A DNA stretch of 64,000 nucleotides from Oxalobacteraceae bacterium (GTDB lineage Bacteria > Pseudomonadota > Gammaproteobacteria > Burkholderiales > Burkholderiaceae_D). Shown here piece by piece: positions 57,399-64,000 of the stretch; the first letter of the stretch is position 1, and the number at the start of each line of letters is the position of its first letter. The stretch is taken from assembly GCA_023259175.1 (NCBI GenBank), contig JAHFQV010000003.1:1-64000 (forward strand), read 5' to 3'. Position numbers and translations under genes: made by a program. The notes under the pieces are model-generated. The model worked only from the letters and a program-made list of their open reading frames with translations. It searched no databases and was not told the DNA's origin.

Positions 57399-58181
57399 AT
57401 GATACGGTCTCTATGGGTGGCTAAAACGGGTCTGGACGCGCAGCAAACGCAGATGGATGTGATTACGAATAATCTGGCCAATGTCAGTACGACAGGCTTT
57501 AAACGTTCGCGTGCAGTATTTGAAGACTTGCTGTATCAAACCGTGCGTCAACCCGGTGCGCAAAGTTCGCAACAGACGCAATTACCTTCAGGTTTGCAAT
57601 TAGGCGTGGGCGTTCGTCCTGTCGCTACAGAGAAAATTTTTACACAAGGAAATCTGCAGCAAACTGGTAATTCGAAAGATTTGGCGATTAATGGTGGCGG
57701 TTTTTTTCAGGTCTTGATGCCTGATGGAAGTACAGGCTACACCCGCGACGGGTCGTTTCAGGTCGATAGTCAAGGACAGCTCGTCACTTCCAGCGGTTTC
57801 GTGATACAGCCTGCCATTACGATTCCTGCCAATGCGCAATCGATAACCGTTGGTCGTGATGGTACGGTGTCTGTGACACAGCCGGGTTCGCCTGCACCCG
57901 TGCAGGTCGGTTCAATTCAGTTGTCTACTTTTATCAATCCGGCTGGCTTGATGGCGTTGGGTGAAAATCTTTATGTGGAAACGGCTTCTTCGGGAAACCC
58001 TGGCACCAATACGCCGGGAACTAATGGTGCGGGTTTGTTGGTGCAGTCTTTTGTGGAAACGTCGAATGTCAATGTCGCGGAGGAATTGGTGACCATGATA
58101 CAAACTCAGCGCGCTTATGAAATCAATAGTAAGGCGATCACCACTTCAGATCAAATGCTGCAACGCTTGTCGCAACTTTGA
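57399..58181 (+). CDS. flgG: Flagellar distal rod protein FlgG
   Basis: Distal rod subunit of 260 residues: [20 protein letters not shown] start, [12 protein letters not shown], and the C-terminal [28 protein letters not shown] site upstream. The stop TGA is echoed 14 nt later (TTTGATCGTGG and TTTGATGAGGG). Confidence 0.97.
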   Translation: MIRSLWVAKTGLDAQQTQMDVITNNLANVSTTGFKRSRAVFEDLLYQTVRQPGAQSSQQTQLPSGLQLGVGVRPVATEKIFTQGNLQQTGNSKDLAINGGGFFQVLMPDGSTGYTRDGSFQVDSQGQLVTSSGFVIQPAITIPANAQSITVGRDGTVSVTQPGSPAPVQVGSIQLSTFINPAGLMALGENLYVETASSGNPGTNTPGTNGAGLLVQSFVETSNVNVAEELVTMIQTQRAYEINSKAITTSDQMLQRLSQL

Positions 58182-58209
58182 TCGTGGCGTTTTGATGAGG
58201 GAAAATAAA

Positions 58210-58881
58210 ATGCGAGTAAGTTTGTTTGGCCTCTTGGAGATTCTACTATTGGGCGCACTTTCCGGTTGTGCAGTGACTCCGGCTTCGATTGTGCAACAGC
58301 CCAGTAGTGTACGTGCGCAGACGGCTAAAAATCAAACGCAGATGAACGGTGCGATCTATCAAGCGAGTTCATATCGTCCCTTGTTTGAAGACTACAAAGC
58401 GCGCTTGGTCGGCGATATGCTGACCATTAGTATCGTTGAAAATACCTCGGCGGCGAAGGCCGCTGCGTCGTCTGGCAATAAATCGGGCGCGGCTTCTTTT
58501 GCTGCACCGACGCTGCTCGGTATTCCCTCTTCAACGACGGCTAAGGCTTCGATTGCCACCACTTCTTCGACTAAATTTGATGAGAAGGGCGCAGAAACTG
58601 CGAGCAATACTTTTACCGGAACGATCGCTGTCACGGTGCTGGAAGTTCTGCCCAACGGGAATTTATTGGTGAGCGGCGAAAAACAAATTGCCTTCAATAA
58701 AGGTGCCGAGTTTGTCCGTTTTTCCGGTGTAGTCAGTCCGCAAAATATTAGCGCAGCCAACACAGTGACTTCGACCGCGGTGGCGGATGCCCGATTCGAA
58801 TATCGTTCTACTTCGCATGTCGATTTGGCCGAAGCGAATTCATTGTTGACGCGATTTTTTTTGAGCTTCTTGCCGTTTTGA
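58210..58881 (+). CDS. flgH: Flagellar L-ring lipoprotein FlgH
   Basis: Outer-membrane ring protein of 223 residues. The signal peptide ends with LSGC (lipidated Cys19 when starting at 58210). LFEDYKARLVGDMLTISIVE and VLPNGNLLVSGEKQI are family signatures. The GAGGG at 58197-58201 supports ATG 58210; ATG 58195 is the alternative. Confidence 0.96.
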   Translation: MRVSLFGLLEILLLGALSGCAVTPASIVQQPSSVRAQTAKNQTQMNGAIYQASSYRPLFEDYKARLVGDMLTISIVENTSAAKAAASSGNKSGAASFAAPTLLGIPSSTTAKASIATTSSTKFDEKGAETASNTFTGTIAVTVLEVLPNGNLLVSGEKQIAFNKGAEFVRFSGVVSPQNISAANTVTSTAVADARFEYRSTSHVDLAEANSLLTRFFLSFLPF

Positions 58882-58896
58882 TTGAGAGGCAACATC

Positions 58897-60024
58897 ATGC
58901 AATTGAACATTCTTAGAGTCGGTTTTTTGGCCAAATACATTTGGCTGTTCGTGTTGAGTTTCTCGGTGCTCGTTTCGGCGCACGCGGAGCGCATTAAAGA
59001 CATCGCTGGTGTTGCTGGCGTAAGGCAAAACCAGTTGATGGGTTATGGTCTGGTGGTCGGTTTAGATGGCAGTGGCGATCAAACTACGCAGACTCCTTTT
59101 ACGGTGCAGAGCATTATCAGCATGATGCAGCAAATGGGTGTGAGTATTCCAGTCGGGACGAGTCTGCAATTGAAAAATGTCGCGGCGGTGATGGTGACGA
59201 CTTCTTTACCTCCTTTTTCGCAACCGGGGCAAACGCTCGATGTCACGGTGTCGTCCATGGGTAATGCTAAAAGTTTGCGTGGTGGGACTTTGTTGATGAC
59301 CCCACTGAAGGGGGCGGATAGCCAAATTTATGCAATGGCGCAAGGCAATGTCTTAGTCGGTGGCGTGGGTGCGGCCGCCAATGGAAGTAAGGCGCAAGTG
59401 AATCATATGAGCGTGGGAAAAATTTCCGGTGGAGCCACGGTGGAGCGTGCCGTACCTTCCCCCTTAGGCCAAGGGAATATGATACAACTGGAGTTAAATA
59501 CCAGTGACTTCTCGACGGCTAGTCGCGTTGTTGAAGCGATCAATCAAAAATTTGGTGCGGCAACGGCTGCAGCAGTGGATGGTCGGGTGATTCAGGTACG
59601 TGCGCCACAGGTGAACGATCAACGTGTGAGTTTTTTGAGCGCACTTGAAAACATTGAAGTCACACCCGCGAACAGTGCCGCCAAAGTGATTTTGAATGCG
59701 CGCACCGGCTCTATCGTAATGAATCAAGCGGTGAGTTTAGATACTTGCGCGATTGCGCATGGTAATTTATCAGTGGTGATCACGACCGATAATAGTGTGA
59801 GTCAGCCGAACGCGCTGTCCGATGGAAGCACCGCAGCTAATGCGAATTCACAGATTTCCATCACCAAAGAGAACGGTGCTTTATTGATGCTTAAGGCCAG
59901 CGCTTCGTTAGCCGATGTGGTCAAGGCGCTCAATTCTGTGGGTGCGACACCGCAAGATTTACTGGCTATTTTGCAGGCTATGAAAGCCTCGGGTGCGCTG
60001 CATGCCGATTTGGAAATCATCTAA
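58897..60024 (+). CDS. flgI: Flagellar P-ring protein FlgI
   Basis: Periplasmic ring around the rod, 375 residues with a cleaved signal peptide (about 1-29, ending AHA). ERIKDIAGVAGVRQNQLMGYG begins the mature protein. A GAGAGG site precedes ATG 58897. FlgA is the assembly chaperone. The stop is part of a duplicated stretch at 60020-60049. Confidence 0.97.
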   Translation: MQLNILRVGFLAKYIWLFVLSFSVLVSAHAERIKDIAGVAGVRQNQLMGYGLVVGLDGSGDQTTQTPFTVQSIISMMQQMGVSIPVGTSLQLKNVAAVMVTTSLPPFSQPGQTLDVTVSSMGNAKSLRGGTLLMTPLKGADSQIYAMAQGNVLVGGVGAAANGSKAQVNHMSVGKISGGATVERAVPSPLGQGNMIQLELNTSDFSTASRVVEAINQKFGAATAAAVDGRVIQVRAPQVNDQRVSFLSALENIEVTPANSAAKVILNARTGSIVMNQAVSLDTCAIAHGNLSVVITTDNSVSQPNALSDGSTAANANSQISITKENGALLMLKASASLADVVKALNSVGATPQDLLAILQAMKASGALHADLEII

Positions 60025-60049
60025 GCGATAGGGTCTAAGAATGATAGCC
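60020..60049. repeat. Tandem duplication across the flgI stop
   Basis: TCTAAGCGATAGGG (60020-60033) and TCTAAGAATGATAGCC (60034-60049) share TCTAAG and GATAG with a 2-nt insertion in the second copy. The first TAA is the flgI stop, and the second is 14 nt later. The flgJ start codon (60041) lies inside the second copy. Confidence 0.6.
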
Positions 60050-60958
60050 AAGACCGATCTTAGCGATAAACTTGCTTTCGATAGTAAGGGTCTCGATGCG
60101 CTAAAAAGCGCGACGCGCCAGAAAACACCCGAGTCGATCCGTGCAGCTGCGACGCAATTTGAAGCCCTGTTTGTAAATATGATGCTCAAATCGATGCGGC
60201 AAGCGGGCGGGCAAGATGGGATGTTCGATAATGAGCAAAGTCGACTTTACAGTTCCATGTTGGATCAACAGTTCTCACAAAAGATGGCGAGCCGTGGGCT
60301 AGGATTGGCCGATGCGCTGGTGCGTCAGATGAGTGCGCAAACGCAGTTAGCGAGTTTGCAGGACGGCGACCCATCCTCTGCAAACGATGTCATGAATCCA
60401 CTGGGCAGCGTGGGGGTAGAGCGCTATTTGCAGCAAAGTCGAGCGTTAAATCCCCTTGTGTCCGGGAATACTTTCCAAAATAAGGAAAGCGCAGTCAGCC
60501 CAGAGCATGTGCAAGCTTTTAAATTGCGCATGAGTGAACATGCGCAGCAAGCGAGTAGGGAAAGCGGTATTCCTGCGCAATTTATGTTGGGGCAAGCTGC
60601 GCTAGAAAGTGGTTGGGGACAAAAAGAATTGAAAAGTACAGACGGACGCATTAGCCATAATTTATTTGGTATCAAAGCCGGGGCGCAATGGACGGGGAAA
60701 ACGGTTGATGCAATGACCACGGAATATGTGAATGGTAGCGCGGTTCATAGAGTGGAAAAATTTAGAGCCTATGATAATTACGGCGCTGCCTTTAGTGACT
60801 ATGCCAAATTGATTACGGATAACCCGCGCTATCAGCAAGTACTGCAACATGGAAATGATGCAAGTTCATTTGCTTACGCCCTGCAAAAAGCCGGTTATGC
60901 AAGCGATCCACAATATGCGCAGAAGCTGACCCGTATCATTCATCAGTCTTTTATTTAG
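60041..60958 (+). CDS. flgJ: Flagellar rod cap and peptidoglycan hydrolase FlgJ
   Basis: 305 residues with two domains: an N-terminal rod-cap part (QFEALFVNMMLKSMRQAGG, about 40-90) and a C-terminal glucosaminidase-type hydrolase (about 150-305; MLGQAALESGWGQKEL with the catalytic Glu, and NLFGIKAG). It opens the wall for the rod. Only 16 nt after flgI. Confidence 0.96.
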   Translation: MIAKTDLSDKLAFDSKGLDALKSATRQKTPESIRAAATQFEALFVNMMLKSMRQAGGQDGMFDNEQSRLYSSMLDQQFSQKMASRGLGLADALVRQMSAQTQLASLQDGDPSSANDVMNPLGSVGVERYLQQSRALNPLVSGNTFQNKESAVSPEHVQAFKLRMSEHAQQASRESGIPAQFMLGQAALESGWGQKELKSTDGRISHNLFGIKAGAQWTGKTVDAMTTEYVNGSAVHRVEKFRAYDNYGAAFSDYAKLITDNPRYQQVLQHGNDASSFAYALQKAGYASDPQYAQKLTRIIHQSFI

Positions 60959-60991
60959 ATTTTGGTGGTAAGCACCGAAACACGCATGCGC

Positions 60992-61018
60992 TAAAGTTTT
61001 CTGACAATGACCCGATAA
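60992..61018 (+). promoter_or_regulatory. Sigma-28 promoter of flgK
   Basis: TAAAGTTT, 11 nt, CCCGATAA: the -35 element is exact and the -10 has 7 of 8 consensus bases. It lies 60 nt before flgK and should drive flgK-flgL as late genes, separately from flgB-J. Confidence 0.88.
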
Positions 61019-61078
61019 GAGAAATGACGTTTGCAGGCAAAAGATGGATAGATGGATATTTAGCGAATAGGTTGAATT

Positions 61079-63400
61079 ATGGGCACCAGTATCTTAGGTA
61101 TAGGACAAAGCGCATTGGCGGCAGCGCAGTTAGGCATCGCGACAACGGGGCACAATATTGCCAATGCCAATACCCCGGGCTATAGCCGTCAAATACTGCT
61201 GCAAAGCGCTGCGGAAGCCCAAAATGATGGTGGTAGCTTCATCGGTCAAGGTACCAAAGTAGGTGAGGTCAAGCGCATCTACAATCAATTTGTTGGACAA
61301 CAAGTTAATGCATCACAAGCTTCGGTGAATTACGCTGATGCCTACCTCAATCAAATACAGCAAATTAGCAATTTAGTTTCGGACACAACCGCCGGAGTCT
61401 CTCCCGCCTTGCAAGAGTTTTTTAGTTCCGTGCAAAACCTTGCCTCAACACCGAATGGCACAGCAGGTGCTGCAGCGCGCCAATCATTACTTTCCACTGG
61501 CGCGACACTCGCATCGCGTTTGCAAAATTTGGGCGGACGACTCGATCAAATTTATGACGATGTTAATAATCGTATCGGCGAGGCAACGACTTCAATAAAC
61601 GGCTTAGCCAAACAGATTTCCGACTTAAACGATTTTATTGAGACGGCCGAAAGTGTTTCGGGTGGGGCGGTTCCCAATGATTTACTCGATCAACGCGATT
61701 ATGCCGTCACCCAATTGAGTAAGCTTACCAATGTGTCGGTGGTTGAACAAAGCGGAAAATATAATATTTTTATGGGTACCGGGCAGCCTTTGGTTTTGGG
61801 TGGGAAAGTCAGTGTATTGCAGGCTACCGCATCCCTGACCGATCCAAGTCGCTTGCAAGTGTCTTATGAGAGCAATGGTAATCTCGTCGAGCTCAATGAA
61901 GCCAGTTTTAATGGCGGCGAGTTAGGCGGCTTATTTGCATTCAGACGGCAATCCCTTGATGTTGCTCGTAATTCGGTTGGACGGATTGCATTGTCGGTCG
62001 CGACTGAATTTAATGGTCAACACAAATTGGGACAAGACCTGAACGGCGCGCAAGGTGTGAACTTTTTTAAACTAGGAACCCCGACCTCGACTCCCAGTAG
62101 TGCCAATACCAGTGTGGCCAATATCGCTGCGACGTTTGCTGACGTTGGCGCCGTGACTTTGAGCGACTACCGTGTTCAGTATTTGGCGGGCGTAGGCCCC
62201 GCGCCAAGCTACTACAAAATTACCCGTGTCTCCGATGGTGCAGTGAGTACCTCAAATACGCTACCTGCGACAGTCGATGGTGTCACTTTCAACATCGCAT
62301 TTAATAGTGCTGTTCCGCCTGTCGCAGTACCGCCTAATTTAAAGGACGAGTTTCTAGTGAAACCGACTTCATTTGCGGCATCGAGTATTTCGATAGGGAT
62401 TACGGATATCAATAAGCTCGCTGCCGGTGTTCCAGTAGCGACAAATTTGCCCAGTACCAATTTGGGAAGCGGCAAGGTAACTGCGTCGACGATAGACGCT
62501 TTGGTGTCGGCAACGAGTAACTCGGTCAACGGTAATATCGGTTCGGTCGCGATTGACGATTCCTTCGATATTGCAAAAGTTACCCCACCCTTGAGCCTAA
62601 CTTTTAACACCGGTCCCAATGCCTTAGGCGGATTTCCGATTGGTGCTTTGGTGTCAGTGACAAGTGGTGGTGTCACCTCCAACTATCAGGTGGCCGCGGT
62701 CGCTGCCCCTGCCGCCACACCGCCGCAAGTGGTCAATGTACCGTATACCAGCGGCGCGACCGTCAGCTACGCCGGATTGAATTTTGTAATTAAAAATAAT
62801 CCAGGTGCGCCAGCTGCAGGGGAAACATTTACTTTGGGCTCTGCGATACCTGTTACCGCGACCAAGCTTACTTACAATTCTGCGGGCAATACCTTCACTG
62901 GATTTCCCGCGACCGCAAACGTGACTGTAAAAAATGGCGCGACCGTCACTTCCTACAATGCAGGAGCTGCGATCCCTTATGTTGAAGGTTCGACGATTAG
63001 TTTTAATGGAAGTAGTTTTGTAGTTGCAGGACAGTTTTCCAACGGCGACGTGGTCAATATTACGAACAATGCCGGAGGCACTGGCGATAGTCGTAACGCG
63101 ATATTACTCACGGGACTGCAAACTAAAAATCTGGTTGCCAATGGAACCACCAGCTTCCAGGGTGCCTACGGACAATTTGTCAGCTTGGTCGGAAACAAAG
63201 CGCACGAAATCGATGTTAATCATACGACCGAAGGAAAATTGTTAAAGCAGGCAGAAGAAACGCAGCAATCCCTCTCCGGCGTGAATTTAGATGAAGAAGC
63301 AGCTAATTTACTGCGGTATCAACAGGCATATCAAGCAGCGGGTAAATTGATGCAAATTGCCAGTCAATTGTTCGATGCCCTATTGGCGCTTGGAAGGTAG
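61079..63400 (+). CDS. flgK: Hook-filament junction protein FlgK, enlarged
   Basis: First junction protein, 773 residues, compared with about 550-650 in many relatives. Conserved ends: SALAAAQLGIATTGHNIANANTPGYSRQ (residues 11-38) and VNLDEEAANLLRYQQAYQAAGKLMQIA. The middle holds three similar modules: about 360-435 (LSDYRVQY...), 507-587 (GGFPIGALVSVTSGGVTSNYQV) and 597-667 (TGFPATANVTVKNGATVTSYN), suggesting internal duplication of an outer domain. It has a sigma-28 promoter. Confidence 0.95.
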   Translation: MGTSILGIGQSALAAAQLGIATTGHNIANANTPGYSRQILLQSAAEAQNDGGSFIGQGTKVGEVKRIYNQFVGQQVNASQASVNYADAYLNQIQQISNLVSDTTAGVSPALQEFFSSVQNLASTPNGTAGAAARQSLLSTGATLASRLQNLGGRLDQIYDDVNNRIGEATTSINGLAKQISDLNDFIETAESVSGGAVPNDLLDQRDYAVTQLSKLTNVSVVEQSGKYNIFMGTGQPLVLGGKVSVLQATASLTDPSRLQVSYESNGNLVELNEASFNGGELGGLFAFRRQSLDVARNSVGRIALSVATEFNGQHKLGQDLNGAQGVNFFKLGTPTSTPSSANTSVANIAATFADVGAVTLSDYRVQYLAGVGPAPSYYKITRVSDGAVSTSNTLPATVDGVTFNIAFNSAVPPVAVPPNLKDEFLVKPTSFAASSISIGITDINKLAAGVPVATNLPSTNLGSGKVTASTIDALVSATSNSVNGNIGSVAIDDSFDIAKVTPPLSLTFNTGPNALGGFPIGALVSVTSGGVTSNYQVAAVAAPAATPPQVVNVPYTSGATVSYAGLNFVIKNNPGAPAAGETFTLGSAIPVTATKLTYNSAGNTFTGFPATANVTVKNGATVTSYNAGAAIPYVEGSTISFNGSSFVVAGQFSNGDVVNITNNAGGTGDSRNAILLTGLQTKNLVANGTTSFQGAYGQFVSLVGNKAHEIDVNHTTEGKLLKQAEETQQSLSGVNLDEEAANLLRYQQAYQAAGKLMQIASQLFDALLALGR

Positions 63401-63409
63401 GTTGAAATC

Positions 63410-64000
63410 ATGAGAATTAGCACGAACACGATATTTGAAGCGGGTGGCGCACGTATTGGAGAACTACAGTCGGCCCTAAGCCGTACTCAATCGCAAATTG
63501 CTGCAGGTCGGAAAATTCTCGATGCCTCTGATGACCCCATCGGTTCGGCGCGGGCTTTGGTGATTACGCAATCGGAAAAGGTGAATGAACAGTTTGCCGT
63601 CAATCGAAAAACGGCGACCAATGTTTTGAGCGTTGCTGAAAATGTTTTGGATAATGTCGGTACTACATTGCATAACGTGAAGACTTTGGTGGTGAGTGCC
63701 GGTAGTGGCGTGCTAACCGATCAGGATCGCGGCTACATTGCCAATGAGTTGCAGGGAAATCTTGATCAACTTTTGGGCCTAGCCAACTCAACTGACGGGA
63801 CTGAAGCTTATCTTTTTTCTGGTTTCAATTCAACCACCGCACCTTACACAAAAACGCAGGGCGGTGCACAATACAATGGTGATCAGGGCGGGCGGTTTTT
63901 AAAGGTTGATACATCAAGACAGATTCCTATCAGCGATGTCGGTTCGGCGATCTTCGGTAATATCCGTACTTCCAATGGACAATTCAATATAGTGCAAGGG
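63410..64000 (+). CDS. flgL: Hook-filament junction protein FlgL (partial, right edge)
   Basis: The first 197 codons are present; the gene continues past the window. MRISTNTIFEAGGARIGEL is the flagellin-like start; GRKILDASDDPIGSARALVI and NELQGNLDQLLGLANSTDGTEAYLFSGF match FlgL. It starts 10 nt after flgK and shares its promoter. FlgN is its export chaperone. Confidence 0.95.
   Translation, partial: MRISTNTIFEAGGARIGELQSALSRTQSQIAAGRKILDASDDPIGSARALVITQSEKVNEQFAVNRKTATNVLSVAENVLDNVGTTLHNVKTLVVSAGSGVLTDQDRGYIANELQGNLDQLLGLANSTDGTEAYLFSGFNSTTAPYTKTQGGAQYNGDQGGRFLKVDTSRQIPISDVGSAIFGNIRTSNGQFNIVQG

Noticed and set aside
58392..59003. 203-codon open frame antisense to flgH/flgI
   Set aside because: Spans two well-supported genes on the other strand and has no recognisable domain.

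Overview
The window is one continuous stretch of a betaproteobacterial chromosome, most likely Burkholderiales and probably Oxalobacteraceae (an Undibacterium- or Herminiimonas-like organism; the genus is a guess). This rests on gene order: rlmN-pilW-rodZ-ispG-hisS-yfgM-bamB-der-hfq-hflX-hflK-hflC-hisZ-purA, then rnr-rlmB, alkA-accA-tilS, and a flagellar locus with flhDC, motAB, motCD, flhBAFG-fliA and flgNMA/flgB-L. There is no prophage, insertion sequence, CRISPR array or rRNA operon. The last gene (flgL) runs off the right edge. REGION 1 (1-17.0 kb, mostly + strand) is housekeeping: ndk, 23S rRNA methylation (rlmN), a pilus/TPR lipoprotein, rodZ, isoprenoid synthesis (ispG), histidyl-tRNA synthetase with a histidine-rich tail, outer-membrane assembly (bamB), ribosome GTPases (der, hflX), hfq, the FtsH regulators hflKC, hisZ and purA. 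Many genes abut or overlap, so long operons are likely. A strong hairpin separates hflC from hisZ. REGION 2 (17.0-31 kb): a minus-strand tRNA-Leu(CAG) with its own terminator is divergent from rnr. Then come rlmB and cysE, a minus-strand block (lpxH, two cyclophilins, an L,D-transpeptidase and a TPR protein that shares its C-terminal domain), and a + strand operon of a 3-methyladenine glycosylase, accA, tilS and dnaQ. A 135-bp inverted-repeat element lies between rnr and rlmB. REGION 3 (31-64 kb) is a flagellar and chemotaxis island: flhDC master regulator, a membrane-anchored methyltransferase, motAB, two CheY and two CheZ-type proteins around cheA-W-R-D-B, an HDOD protein, the export and placement genes flhB-A-F-G, fliA (sigma-28), a second stator motCD, the divergent flgAMN block, and flgB-L for rod, hook and hook-filament junction. 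Clear sigma-28 promoters precede flgM and flgK, so FliA and its anti-sigma factor form the expected feedback loop. The most unusual sequence-level observation is a recurring pattern: short tandem duplications (period 10-14 bp) that start at or within a few bases of a gene's stop codon and usually carry a second stop triplet (hflX, cysE, ppiA-like, alkA, the HDOD gene, flgF, flgI). Other notable points are an FlhG that keeps its DQAxGLR motif but has lost the Walker A lysine, an FlgK enlarged by duplicated modules, and a twin C-terminal domain in two neighbouring envelope proteins.
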